A stretch of 64,000 nucleotides of DNA from Anthopleura xanthogrammica. Its lineage: Eukaryota > Cnidaria > Anthozoa > Actiniaria > Actiniidae. Below, one piece after another: positions 13,901 to 25,520 of this stretch. Numbering within the stretch: the first letter of the stretch is position 1; the number at the start of each line of letters is the position of its first letter. The notes beneath the pieces were generated by a model. The model saw only the letters and a list, made by a program, of their open reading frames with translations, was not told where the DNA came from and searched no databases. Location: the NCBI GenBank assembly GCA_964019055.1, contig OZ025224.1, positions 2,472,001 to 2,536,000 of the forward strand. The letters run 5' to 3'. The translations under genes were made by a program, and so were the position numbers.

Positions 13901-14466
13901 AAGATTGCGGGAGAAGGTGTCGGAGCATGGAATCATTATAGAGCAATGCCTTTCGATAAAATTTCCTAAAAAAAAGATAATAATTGTGATGATAATAATT
14001 GGTGATTGTAATAAGACAAGTGATCATGGCAATCGGCCGGATTGATCGTTTCATGAATTCCCAAAGGATATAGAATTACGAACGAAATGGGAAGTTGCCA
14101 TGAAAAGAAAGGACAAGGAATTTAAGAATGTCAACAAAAAATTATGTTGTTCTGAAGATTTTATTACTTGTGACTTCAAGATAAGCTTAACAGGACATAG
14201 AACAAAGCTTAGAAGGGGTCTTTTCACTCTGTTTTTTAATGGGAACCCAAGATGCACGGCAAAGGAATTGAAGTGAACGAGTAGCAGCAAGAAACCACTA
14301 AATAGAAACAACAGCACGAGAGACATTATCAAATCAATTCCAGTTCAGTTTATCATTTGATTCTCCCTCCAGTTCTTGTGAAAGCGAACCTTTTGGTCCA
14401 TTTAATCTCGAAGATTATGTAAAACAACAGAAAACTTACTCGAAACTTGTATATACTAACACACAC

Positions 14467-14611
14467 GTTAGAGTACAAACAGTACATCCGTGAAACATTA
14501 TACTAAATAGTACTATTTCGAGCAAATTCTATTGTTTTCTATTGTTTAATTAGCACTATTTTGTACTATTTAGTAATTTGTATTTCACGGATATATTGTT
14601 TGCACTCTAAA
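14467..14611. mobile_element. Hairpin (MITE-like) element, GAGTRCAAAC family
   Basis: GTTAGAGTACAAACAGTA and CATCCGTGAAA at the left match the reverse complement of the right end (TTTCACGGATATATTGTTTG, then CACTCTAA). The inside is rich in TACTATTT and has no coding frame. A diverged relative lies at 61878-62030. Confidence 0.6.
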
Positions 14612-14750
14612 ACTTAATTCTCTCAAAACTAGTAAAATGTTCTTATCTTAAGGTCCCCAGATAAGAAATACTATCTCATAGTATTATCTCTTATCTGGGA
14701 CCTTAAAATAAGAACTTTTACTGGTTTTGAGAGATTCAAGTTTTAGAGTG
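14603..14750. mobile_element. 148-bp near-palindromic hairpin element
   Basis: The arms ACTCTAAAACTT, TCTCTCAAAAC, TAAGGTCCC and AGATAAGA face their reverse complements TCTTATCTGGGACCTTA, GTTTTGAGAG and TTTTAGAGTG around a centre near 14675. The arms are about 65 bp. It shares its left nine bases with the end of the preceding hairpin, so the two insertions abut or overlap. Confidence 0.7.
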
Positions 14751-15035
14751 GATCAGCTGATTAATTGTTTACCTTTCTACGAGCTCATTTTTAATCCTCT
14801 TCTGCTTTATTCTTCGGCATTTTAGCCAAAACTGTAACTGTTTTACAGTAAGCTTTCCAATATCTTTGTCGTTTACCGTTGCTAGCTCCTGGAATATCTT
14901 ATACAGGTTTCAAGTCACAAACTTTGGCTTCTTGTTCCAACTTTAAACCCACCATCTTGGATTTAGAGCTAGTAAGCCTCGTTTCCATGCTATCCCGAAT
15001 TTTATCTGAATCGGAGTATTAACGCGAATTTCCAA

Positions 15036-16443
15036 AGATTGCTTTAATATTCAAGTCGTCTTAATTTCTTTTAATATTAGTTTCCATATCATTAATATTG
15101 AAGTGGAATGTTAATGACGACATTTAATTTCTTGCAATTCTATCTTGCAATTCTATTCTATCTGTAATCTACTTTTGAAAAATTATGTATTTAAAAGTGG
15201 ACAACATATGCATTTCGGTATTTGTAGGAAATTATCTTTTCGTGTTCTACTCTACTAGCTCTTAATTTGTACTTTCAGACGAGTTATCTTTGTGTCTGTA
15301 AATCGAAATTTTGGTCAGTCTTTCGTGTTAATTTTCATAATTTGGAAGTATTTTTGTCCTCAATTCGCGTTAATAAAGTCGCGCTAATGTCCAATACTTT
15401 AATTTCGCGGATCCTTTCTTATAATAAGGTAATTTACATCGCGGGTGAAGGATAAGGGACAATGTCAAAACAATTCTCCAAAATAGGGACCTCATTTTAT
15501 TGATTTAGGTGGTGGGTACCGGTAAATACCCCCTCCCCCCTCAGAGACCTGTTGAAATGCTCGATACTGGGTATCCGTATAGTAACTATTTCTATCCACA
15601 AATACGTTGTTTTGAAAGCATACATGAAAACCTACAGTACATTCATTTTTGTGATTTGACTTTCAATTTTGGAGATATTTGAGGACAAAATCCAGGATTT
15701 CACTTCCAGAGGGTGTGGGTACCGGGTAACACCACCCCTCCCCCCTGAATCGGGTACCGTAAGATGACAATTGTTTTGACCTCTTCCCTTAGCTGAAGAA
15801 AATTTCAAAGAAACTCTATAATTATGCGTAATCTTGGTTTTGTTTTTCCTTCTGGACGCCCCATAATGCCATGGTATTCGAGATGGCCGCCATAAACCCA
15901 GCGGATTTAAGGGAAGGTCAAAGATTTGTTAGTATTCTGTAAATTAGATGTCAAAGACAGACTAATAGACCACTAGTAGGCTTATACTACTAATATATAT
16001 ATATTTGTATATCACAAATCCTGCGCTTTGATTGGCTGAGCTGTTAGTGGTGTATTAGTGATAGACCACTTGTAGCGAAAAAGGCTGGTTTTGAAAGCCA
16101 AAACAATTATGTAATAGCAAAACAACAATTTCTCTGACCGATTGGTAGGTTTATAATTAGACCTCTCGCCCTCATGGTCAACGGCCATGAATAAATTCGG
16201 CCTTCGACCTGATGGGCTAGTTGTGTACCAATTTTGGCATGTGTTGTCTGGTTTCTGTTGTCTTGGTACTGTTCTTTGTCTCTGCATGCGATTTGGAGTC
16301 AATCTGATGAGTTTTAGCCTTTTTATAGGCCTATATCGAGGCCTACCAATATAACATATTCTACATTGCTTGGGCTTCCTGTGATCCTTTGAAGTTGGCA
16401 TTGGGGTTCCTGTGTTATTCAAAAAGAGGCTGGGATTTTCAAA
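15036..16443 (+). other. 5' flank of PPP1R7
   Basis: No gene is seen in this stretch. It holds a loose inverted repeat at 15463-15780 (GTCAAAACAATT at the left, AATTGTTTTGAC at the right, with two GGGTACC/CCCTCCCCCC tracts inside), which may be a transposon relic. A TA-rich run lies at 15990-16010. A CTTTGATTGGCTGAG segment near 16026 contains an inverted CCAAT core. No convincing TATA box was placed. An in-frame TGA at 16390 precedes the PPP1R7 start codon. Confidence 0.5.
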
Positions 16444-19400
16444 ATGGAGGAAGACAACGAACCTGCGATCCCAACTGCCGATGGTTTGGACGGTAAAACA
16501 CTTTAAATAAATCAAAATACCAACTAAAGAGGTTATTTTTATGTTCTTTATATGTCCTTTTTACTTTGTAGATTCTAATGAAGTTCAACGCGTTCAGCTC
16601 CAACCAGATGCAGAGGTAAAAGATAACGAAGTTGTTTACAAATAAATAAGCATGTAAATGAGCATAGGCTTGTACTTCATACACATTTTTAGCATAGTTT
16701 GAGTTTGAAAACTTTAATTTGTTTGGATATTAAGCATCTTTTGACTGCAATGTTTTTGAGGAACGGTACATATTGTACTTTGAACAAAGCAGGAAAGAAC
16801 AACATTAAAAAACAAAAATATTTGTCAGTAGTTGTGGCTATGTTTTGCTCTTAAAAAGAAACTAGGTTAACTCATAAATTTGAAACTTGTGCCTGTAACA
16901 CTGCAAAAGTCTTTAATGTTTAACTTCAACTGCAGTTTCTAATAGGCCCTTACAGTAATAATCATGCAGCTAATTATCATGTCACTGTAACTGGAGAGCA
17001 AAAAAATCCTATTTCATTCATTCTTGAAAGACCATTTTCATTTTCAACAATTTTCTAATACCTTGGGTAAAGCCTTTTTCAAAATATTATACCCTTATAT
17101 TAAGCTTTTTGGAGTTTGTTTGCCTTCCAGTGGAGCCTTCCCCAAGGGACCATGAGTTCAATCCATTCACTACTGAAGTGATATATCATCACATGACTGT
17201 TAGCTGCAAAGGGCCTATATAATAGTCATATTTATTTTTCGACTTTTCTAATTCTTTGTTACTAATTTTTGTTCTCTCAAAGTATGTAGATTTGACTCAT
17301 GTGAAACTGGAAAAGATTGAAAACTTTGAAAGGCTCACTTGTGTAAAGGTAAAGCTCTTACGATGGTACACCAATGCTGTCTTATGTCATAAAGAGTTAG
17401 GATATTTGGTTAATTTTTCATTATACTTTGTCAGAATTTAGTATGATTTTTGACTCGAATATAAAGTTTTGTGATCATATAGCTCTTATTAACCGAGTTT
17501 GAGGTCCGTACTGTAAGTTATGGACCAATTTTTTCCCATTGCCTTATGGCCAAAGCGCGCAGCACGCGGGCCATAAAAAAGTGGAAAAAACGAGGATGCA
17601 TAACTTACGGTATGGACCGAGCAAACAAGGTTAATAAGATATTTATTATATGGCAAGGCTAGGGGAGGCATTTTTGATTTTCGGTCCGTACTGTAAGTTA
17701 TGGACCGCAGATTGACCAATCATAGCGCACTAAATTACCTTGCCATACAATAAGAAACTGTATTCCACTCATTTCATCTCATTTATGTAGGAATGGTTTT
17801 ACTATTGATATGGAAACAGCACTGATATTGTTATATAGACCCCTTTCAATAATTTCAATCTCCTCAGAATTGAAACCTATTATTGCTTTATTCTCCAAAT
17901 ACTCCAATTTCGAGTTCTCTATTGCTCAGTCTTAGCCTCAATTGTGCGTAAATTATTCAGCACGGAGAGTAGAACCTGTGGAATTCTAAAGCAATTGTAT
18001 TGTTCATTTGTACAGATTCCTCACCTCATTGGCAGGGGCTGTTAATAATAGTAAATAATATATTAAATGCTAATGAGGCTAACACTGAGCAATATATAGA
18101 GAACTCGAAACTGGAGTATTGAGCTCAATTGGAAGTGCTGCAAGGGGTCTATAGATGGGTATTGACATGATTTTCTTTGTTCCAGTCGCTATGTTTAAGA
18201 AGAAACAAAATCAAAAAGATTGAAAATCTCTCAACTCTAACAACACTGACTGAACTGGATCTTTATGACAATCAGATATCTAAAATTGAAAATATTGAGA
18301 CCCTAACAGGACTGACGTAAGTTACTAGTAATTATAAGTATATTAGTCTTCATAGTTACCACACTTTTCATATTTCTGTAACCTATTGACTTCAGACTTC
18401 TGGAGCTGGTTGTATGAAGCTTGAATAGTGCTATCCAGTGTATAAATCCTTATTCAGCAGATAAAACCACAAATTCTATACACTGGATAACTCTTATCTG
18501 GTGGATATAACTTTATCCAAGCTTCTTACATCCAGTGACCTGGCATTTGTCTTCTGTCAATCAAATTCATGATGGGCAGAGTTTATTCCGGTTGCAAGAA
18601 ATAAAGAAATTCCTGTTTGAAAATGGCTGTCTAGTCACAAGAATTTCCTTATTGCTCTTTCCTGTATGTTTTTTTTCATGGCATGTGAAAATGCAAAGCT
18701 TGCCGAAATTAGACACGAAACTAATTTCTCCAAATTCAAAACTGCACTGAAAAGCAACTTCAAATCTTTGTAATTTCTTTTCGTTTCTCCTTTTCGTCTT
18801 GTGTTACCATTATTTGTATTTAATGTTGTTGTATTGTTATTAGATTTAGTTATACAGGTCCCCATTTAAACCAGCTATGCTGAATTGGGCAACCTGTTTA
18901 AATATTAATTAAAAAAAAAAAATTAAAATACACCTTACATTTTTGTTTCAGGTCTCTGGACTTATCCTTCAATATCATCAAAGTCATTGAAAATCTTGAT
19001 ACATTGACCAAGGTAGAAAAGCTGTTCTTAGTCCAGAATAAAATAAGCAAGATTGAAAGATTGGATAACTTGACAAACGTTGATATGTTAGAGCTTGGAG
19101 CTAATAAAATAAGGGTAAGATGACCAAGAAAATAGCAATGATGTTAATAACACTGTTTGGGGATATCATTAGAAGCAAGTAACTGGTGAAATCCCAGGGC
19201 TGGAAATAACGGCTGTTCATATGCCTGTCAAGATGTCCGGCCAAATACATTTTTGACCGGTCATTGCCAATTTTTGGAACGTCAAAAATGATAAATAATT
19301 AACCAATGGTAATTTTCATTAAAATAATAATTTTCCTTGTGTAAAGATTTGCAAACACGTGCGTTGATAGCCTGGTGCTTGCGGTTCTGGTACTAATTAG

Positions 19401-22400
19401 CGTGATTGAACTGTCAAATAGGTTCGTTTAGCAAGCAATTGCATGGGAATGGGTCTTTCAGGCCATCTAAGGTCTTTGCTACATGGTGCTGACATTATTT
19501 AGGTTTTCGAGAAATGAATATGAAGAAATTCTTATCACCCCACAGTTTCTTTCAGTCGTACTGTAATTGCTATTTGCCATTCGCCATTTGCCATACGCCA
19601 TTCGCCATTCACCATTCGCCATTCGCCATTCGCCATTCGCCATTCGCCCCTTCAACATTTTTCGAAATGGTTGTATATTAAAAACCAAGAAAGATATTTT
19701 GATTAATATGCAATTAATATTTTCTAGATATCCTTCCTTTTGATAACCTATTATTATTAATAATGGATACTAACGGCCTGATTTCTAGGTGCTTGAGGGG
19801 CTGGATAACTTAACTAAACTACAAAGTTTGTTTGTTGGGAAAAACAAGATCACAGCTCTACAGGTAAAGATATATTTGACCTCAGACGTTATCATTATTA
19901 ATCTTGTTGTCATTGTCAACATACTCAATAATAACTTTAACTTTATTTTATTTTTGATTTTCATTCACAGAGTTTGGATTGTCTTGTTAACCTGAAAATA
20001 CTTAGTATACAGGTAAGAAAGCTAGCAAAATTCAAAAAAGAAATGAATGAGTGAATGAATGAATGAGCGAATGAATGAATGAATGAATGAATGAATGAAT
20101 GAATGAATGAATGAATGAATGAATGAATGAATGAATGAATGAATGAATGAATGAATGAATGAATGAATGAATGAATGAATGAATGAATGAATGAATGAAT
20201 GAATGAATGAATCAATGAATGAATGAATGAATCAATGAATGAATGAATGAATGAATGAATGAATGAATGAATCAATGAATGAATGAATGAATCAATGAAT
20301 GAATGAATGAATGAATGAATGTATGTATGTATGTTATGAATGAATAAAACTCACTGACCTTATAAAGCCACTACCCCTCCACCCTAGATACAGGGTTCCA
20401 TTTCACATGCTCTGCCCAGACTCTCGACCCCTTACCCTCATATATACTAAATTTTGGCAAAAAGGTACCCCCTTTAGTATTTCTTTTTACCCGAAAAGTT
20501 ACCACTTTCATATACCTTAATTTTGAAGAAGCAGGCCAGAAATGAATATCGATCGTTGTATAAAACCGTATGCAAGTTCAGTTTCATTTCCTTGAAAAGT
20601 AATTTTAGATTCCCCTTCCTTTTCTATACCTAAACTCTTGAATTCCCAACCCTTTTCTATAATTCCGGCCTGAAAAAGGTGCCCCTTTCGGTTGGAGCAC
20701 CCCTGTATAGTCCACTATAGGGAGTACCCCACTCCACATCCGAGATGCAAGAGTGTTACTCTGCCAGGAGGGAGACTAACAAGTGTGTTTGTATGTTTTC
20801 ATAGAGTAACCGTATAACAGAACTGAAAGGACTTGAGTGTTTGGTGAACTTAGAAGAGTTGTATATCAGCCATAATGGAATACAAGAAATAAAAGGACTA
20901 GAAAACCAGGTGAGTCTTTCTTCAAATATCAGCTCTTTTTCTTTCTCATTCTTGGGGTGCAATCATGTGAATCAAAATCCCTTGAGATTCCAAGAATATC
21001 TTGGAAAGAAAGATGACGAAACAATATGTTTAGTGACGTATTTCCGGGTCCAGCCACTCGTCAAAATCGCTATAATAAAATCAAAAATTACGATCCGAAA
21101 CTTGCCTTATACCTTCAATGTGCAGTATTTTCAACAACAAATCCTGATATCGACCCGAATTATTTTTTAATTTTTTTGAAAAAGACTGCTTCTCGACTTG
21201 GACCAGGAAGTCATTTTCCCTACGAATGACGTCACCCTTATAAAATGCTTCATTGGATGAGCTTGCGCACAACTGCCAATCGTGTCTTTTCTCATATCAC
21301 GAGAGATGGAAATACTTCACCGGTCTATACACGCATCAAGCATTCCGCGCTACTGCTCTAAGCGCATGCTCAGGGGATTAAAAAGTGAGATAATATTTTG
21401 TAAAACATGTTATATTTTAGTTGTATTTTTCTTGTCAAACACAATTTTCATTAAATATTCAAGATCACGTACCGTTAAGGTAATGCGATCGTGCATTCGT
21501 GCGCATCTTTCCTGCGCTTTATTGAATATCTAAACATTTTACACGGTTATCTACCCTGATTTTTCTACTGTGAGTCCAGAACAACTTAGGCTACAATATA
21601 TCAAAAAATGAAGGCAGGTAATTCGACTAAATTTTTAGTAATTTCACGAAGTGTTAATTTTCAAAGTACTTTTTCGTGATTGGGTTTCCTGTGGCCAAGG
21701 TCTTTCAACTATGGCGGATAAGACATTTTGACCTTTCTCCACGTTCAACGTGAAATATCTAAAAATCTTGCTCGGTGACCTACCCTGATTTTTTCACTGT
21801 GAGTCCAAGTTTACTAAAGCTACAACATATCCAAAAATGAAGGTAGATAATTCGACTAAGTTTTGAGTAAATCGCGAAAATGTCCGGAAATTCGGATCGT
21901 AAAGTACAGTCAAAATGTACTGTTTTGGACATTTAAACATCGAGAACTCATTCTGAACACAATAAAATGAACAATTTTGGGGTTTTAATCATAATGTGTT
22001 AAGGTATGTATCATTTGAAATCGTTTATGCTACTTCTTCAAGCCATATGGACTACGATAGCTTCTAGTTTACTTTGTCTTATTTTCCCCGAAAACACGGC
22101 CGCAAGCATTGTCTTTGAAAAATTATATCTTCCGAACGGATCCGGGTACCCCCATTTTTTATTTCATATTTTCACACTACAGCTCAAAAGGAATATTTGT
22201 GCCAAATTTCAAAAAAATTCATGGGAAAAAAATGCGCGATCGCATTACCTTAAACGAATTTTGAGTCAAATATACCAAAAAATTGCATATTTTACAAAAT
22301 ATTATCCCACTTTTTAGTCCCCTTCCGCCGCTACAAAGCGAATGAAATGTGTCGTAAAAATGGCTGTCACTTGTCAAGGTGATGATCTTTCTTGTTCTTA

Positions 22401-24203
22401 TTGTGACAGGTGAAGCTGACTACCTTGGACTTGGCGAACAACAGAATCGAAAGAATAACAAACGTTTCACATCTTGTCAATTTGGAGGAATTCTGGGTAA
22501 GTATAAATAATGTTTACATATAGACGGATTTTCTCAAAATTTCTGGACAATACGTTAGCGTACCGCCGAGTATCGCATAGACTGTTAACAGTCCCCCTTT
22601 TCCCTCCTAACTCAATCAAGCCGGTTTTTTTCCCTAACTTGGTCACACTGCACTGGAGTGCCGCTTCAAACTAGCCCCCACTCTCCGCGCGACCAAGTTA
22701 GGGGAAAAATCTTACTCGACTGAGTTAGAAGGGAAAAGGGACTGTTAACAGTTCAAGTATCGCCGTCCTTTTCCACATTCATGCGCAACTCGCTCTCAAT
22801 TAGTCTCCTTTGCAGCCATTCATAGTGTCGGAGACCGACACTGCCTAAGAGCGGCTGCAAAGAAGACTAGCTCTCAATAAAAAACTTCAGTTTTATGAAA
22901 TGCTTAACATTGCCAGAAATATGGGACATGAGCCTGCTCATCCATGCGCAATGATGCGTTTCAGCTTACAAAATAGCCGCCGAGTCTTATAGGAAATGTA
23001 TGGGGAATATAGAGCTTCCTCTATTTACGGCGAATAGGGTTTTATTTCCTCTGAGCTCCACATCGCGACAAACAACCCACCCTACAAGCTACTAAATAAG
23101 CGTAAAATGATCATTGAATCATGCGACATATTGGTTCCCGGACTACTTGCCTTCGAAAGGCTTCGAAAGCTCTAGATTCCATACATCGTCTATAAATCTG
23201 GCCACACTTGACCCCAAAATCGTCTTATTTGAGCTCGAAAAAATTTAAAAGTAAAAAAGCTCCACCTCGATATCACCAAACGAGTGTTTAATAAATCCAA
23301 AACCGCTCAAAATAGACAGCATGCCTTCAGAATGTAGGTTCCCAAGAAGCTTGAAGTTAGGTTAAATTTTAAGCGATTCGACGCGTTGTTAGCTCGTAGT
23401 TTTCAGTTAAAAATGACAAGAAACCACAGAGAACTGCTCCAAACAGCTTCAAAACCCCCTAAATATCGCCATTTTGTTTTTACAAGCTCCTATTGACTGC
23501 TGAGATACAATAAGGAAGCTTAAAGTAACGATTTACGTTTGAAACTTGTTTCTTGTCCTTCATGGGCTTCCTGTGGTGAGGCTTATCAACAGAAAAATAA
23601 TAGTTGTTCTTTTGATTGTCAATTAACTATTTTTTGGCAAGAATTGTTTTACTAACATCATAGTTGAATATAAATATGTGCTTGGAAACCATGTAGTTAT
23701 ATTTTTCCTCTAGAAAACCACTTCATTTTCATTCATGCGTAACACCGCTGACAATGTCCAATATTTCTGGCAATGAACAAGCTCTCTGGGCTGATCAAAG
23801 TCACCCGGGGTACGGCTAACTCACAGATTAAATGGGAATTTAGCTTGTTAGATTTTGCGAAGGGGGGCGGGGGAACCTGATCCTCGAATCAAGGGAGAAG
23901 CCTAACTAAATTCTACTCACATGAGTTCACTACGAAACGAACTTGAGACCCCAGAGGTGAGAGGCGAGAGCACTGCTTCCTAATGTAATGACCATTTCTG
24001 TTAACTATCTTTTTCATACGTAGTTTAATGACAATAAGCTCGAGCATTGGGAAGATCTAGATGAACTAAAAAACTGCTCAAAGCTGACCACGATATACCT
24101 GGAAAGGAACCCTATCTATAACGAGGCAGGGTCTGCTTACAGAAGGAAGGTCAAACTTGCCTTACCAGGACTGAAACAGATTGACGCAACGCTGTGCGGC
24201 TAA
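16444..24203 (+). CDS. Protein phosphatase 1 regulatory subunit 7 (sds22), complete, 10 exons
   Basis: Exons: 16444-16492, 16572-16615, 17283-17348, 18186-18316, 18952-19114, 19789-19863, 19971-20012, 20805-20909, 22410-22496, 24024-24203. All introns are GT-AG, and the joined frame is 942 nt (313 aa). The protein is a run of 22-residue SDS22-type leucine-rich repeats from about residue 34 (for example NKIKKIENLSTL, DLYDNQISKIENI, LFLVQNKISKIERL, NRITELKGLECL). It ends with the conserved cap: EEFWFNDN, then YLERNP, AYRRKVKLALP and QIDATL. Sds22 binds the PP1 catalytic subunit in nucleus and cytoplasm and helps its biogenesis and targeting. Human PPP1R7 is 360 aa; the difference is a shorter acidic N-terminus (31 residues before the repeats). 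The start has A at -3 and an in-frame TGA 18 codons upstream. No break was seen. A possible polyadenylation signal is AATAAA at 25124. Confidence 0.96.
17503..17760. mobile_element. Palindromic GGTCCGTACTGTAAGTTATGGACC repeats in PPP1R7 intron 3
   Basis: GGTCCGTACTGTAAGTTATG followed by GACC occurs at 17503 and again at 17683. An inverted, slightly diverged copy (CATAACTTACGGTATGGACC) sits at 17599. The first and middle copies bound a 116-bp inverted-repeat element with a GC-rich core (GCGCGCAGCACGCGGGCC). The third lies within an outer ATGGCAAGG/CCTTGCCAT pair. This looks like nested or tandem MITE insertion. Confidence 0.65.
17836..18153. mobile_element. MITE of the AGACCCCTT/AAGGGGTCT family, long form
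   Basis: TATAGACCCCTTTC at the left faces GCAAGGGGTCTATA at the right. Inside are TCAATCTCCT and GAATTGAAACCTATT, shared with the short copies at 43201, 47545 and 61622. About 190 bp of extra sequence separates the halves here. It lies in PPP1R7 intron 3. Confidence 0.6.
19572..19646. repeat. 7-bp microsatellite (CGCCATT)n
   Basis: About ten head-to-tail copies of GCCATTC with single-base variants (TTTGCCAT, ATACGCC) in PPP1R7 intron 5. Confidence 0.95.
20041..20330. repeat. (GAAT)n microsatellite, about 70 copies
   Basis: A nearly pure GAAT run in PPP1R7 intron 7 with a few GCGAATGA and ATCAATGA interruptions, ending in three GTAT steps. The open frame it creates on the minus strand (repeated Ile-His-Ser-Phe) is an artefact. 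Confidence 0.97.
21372..22324. mobile_element. Candidate 950-bp inverted-repeat element in PPP1R7 intron 8
   Basis: AGGGGATTAAAAAGTGAGAT and ATATTTTGTAAAA at 21372 reappear in reverse complement at 22283-22324 (TTTTACAAAATATTATCCCA, then CTTTTTAGTCCCC). GTTAAGGTAATGCGATCG at 21474 is answered by GCGATCGCATTACCTTAA at 22237-22254. Between them is an internal direct repeat of about 230 bp, seen from CTACCCTGATTTT at 21551 and 21780. No transposase is encoded. Confidence 0.65.
22570..22765. mobile_element. Hairpin (MITE-like) element in PPP1R7 intron 9
   Basis: GACTGTTAACAGTCCC, CTTTTCCCTCCTAACTCA and CCCTAACTTGGTC face GACCAAGTTAGGGGAAAA, TGAGTTAGAAGGGAAAAG and GGGACTGTTAACAGT. The arms are about 70 bp. 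No coding frame is present. Confidence 0.7.
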
Positions 24204-25248
24204 ACACCTGAAATCTGTCCACTTTTTACTTTAATTTTGAGATTCACTTTTGAAGTTGTGATCTCTTCTGGAAAAATTTATATTACTTGTCGTGTAAGAT
24301 TTTTGTATGAATGAAACTCGTCCAGTGCTGTAGCACATTCCAGTATTGTTGCTGGATTTATTTGGACCATCTTGAGACGCACATCACGATCACCGTAAAT
24401 TTCTAAAGGTCTGGACACACGATGCGACTTTTCATACGACGTCGCAAAAACTTGACCACCCCTGCGACGTTGCTCAGTTGCACAGTTGCACACGGTGAAA
24501 TTCGTGACGTGCGACGTCGCAATTGTAGAACTCGTTTCGTCGCCGGCGTCGTCGCATACAACACCCCCGGTGCGACGGTGCGATCTGTAATTTTTGCCAC
24601 ATTGCATGCAACGTCACATGAAAAATCGCATCGACTCGTGTGTCGTAAGGTTTTAAGAACTTGCGTTGTTATTTTGGTCTTGCCCTCACACCTCCTCCCT
24701 GTGCCAACAGATAAAGAACTATAGTAGAACCTAACTGTTTTCCCCCGTGTTTTTCCCCATTCATTTTCAATGAAGGAATCTGTTACTAAGAAACAGCCTC
24801 CTTTTTTACTCGCAAAAAAATCGCATGATTTAACGGTAAAGGATGGTTCACATTTTCTTATGTTTCTGCTTATGTCGAGAAAATACAAGTGTGAACAGGC
24901 AAAACATAGCAACTCTTATGCTTATGTCAAGTGCGAACCATCCTTAAGGGAGCGAGTTTTTTTTTTTTTTTTACAGTTTAGTGATTAAACACAACGCATT
25001 CTAAATCAAGGTCTATGTGTTATTGAAGATAACTAATTATCTTAATTTGCTTGTGCGCATATTTGTATTGAAGTAAGGTGTCTAATAAGTGTTTATTTAC
25101 TTGAGAATAGCATAGCTATATTCAATAAAGACCAGTGGTTTATGACTGTTCTTATGTCTTCATTTAGTATATATTAGTCATCAATTTATCCAATTCAAAA
25201 GGAAAGTTTGGCAATACTATGGAAGCTAGCCATGTACCAGGGGCATGG
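24204..25248 (+). other. PPP1R7 3' flank with two inverted-repeat elements
   Basis: After the PPP1R7 stop comes a presumed 3' UTR with AATAAA at 25124 (ATTAAA at 24985 is weaker). Two elements interrupt it. The first, about 24404-24655, has AAGGTCTGGACACACGATGC and GACTTTTCAT at the left facing ATGAAAAATCGCATCGACTC and GTGTGTCGTAAGG. The second, 24838-24948, has AAAGGATGGTTCACA and CTTATGTCGA facing CTTATGTCAAGTGCGAACCA and TCCTT. The 100-169 codon frames here lie inside the repeats and are not genes. Confidence 0.55.
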
Positions 25249-25520
25249 AGGCACGGAAATACGAGCAACAAAATCGCGCAACACTGTTGCATTGCAAGTT
25301 GTAGAGTGAATGTTGCTCGTATTACCACCCCGTGCAACAAAATTTTGTTGCGGGACTTTGTTGCAGTAGAAGAAGCTAGCGAGTCTTTCTACTCTGTGGA
25401 ACAATGAAAATGTTTTGCGCGCGGGCTGGTTAAAGACGAGCAACATTCGCTCAGCAGCTTGCAACGCAACAATGTTGCGCGACAAGTTGCAAGATTTTGT
25501 TTCTCGTATTTCCGTGCCTT
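25249..25520. mobile_element. GCAAC-rich MITE, AAGGCACGGAAATACGAG ends
   Basis: AGGCACGGAAATACGAGCAA and CAAAATCGCGCAAC at the left are answered by GTTGCAAGATTTTG and CTCGTATTTCCGTGCCTT at the right. Arms of about 110 bp carry repeated GTTGC/GCAAC pairs and the phrase TGTTGCTCGTATTACC. The same family occurs at 55031 and 56242 in aPKC introns. Confidence 0.75.

Larger units (their letters stand above)
13823..15035. mobile_element. Candidate 1.2-kb non-autonomous inverted-repeat element at the satellite border
   Basis: The stretch 13831-13902 (ATTAACGCTCC, then GATTCAGATAAAATT and GGAAACGAGGCTTACTAGC) returns in reverse complement at about 14960-15030. The two arms are about 65-70 bp and roughly 85% alike by eye. 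No transposase frame lies between them. The left end starts about 15 bp after the last satellite unit. Two smaller hairpin elements are nested inside. The exact ends and target duplication are not settled. Confidence 0.55.

Noticed and set aside
16012..16684. Minus-strand frames of 167 and 81 codons over the PPP1R7 5' end
   Set aside because: They overlap the real first and second exons on the other strand and show no recognisable family.
19961..20275. 104-codon minus frame of Ile-His-Ser-Phe repeats
   Set aside because: It is a translation of the GAAT microsatellite.
24278..24912. 109-169 codon frames downstream of PPP1R7
   Set aside because: They lie within inverted-repeat elements; composition follows the GC-rich arms.
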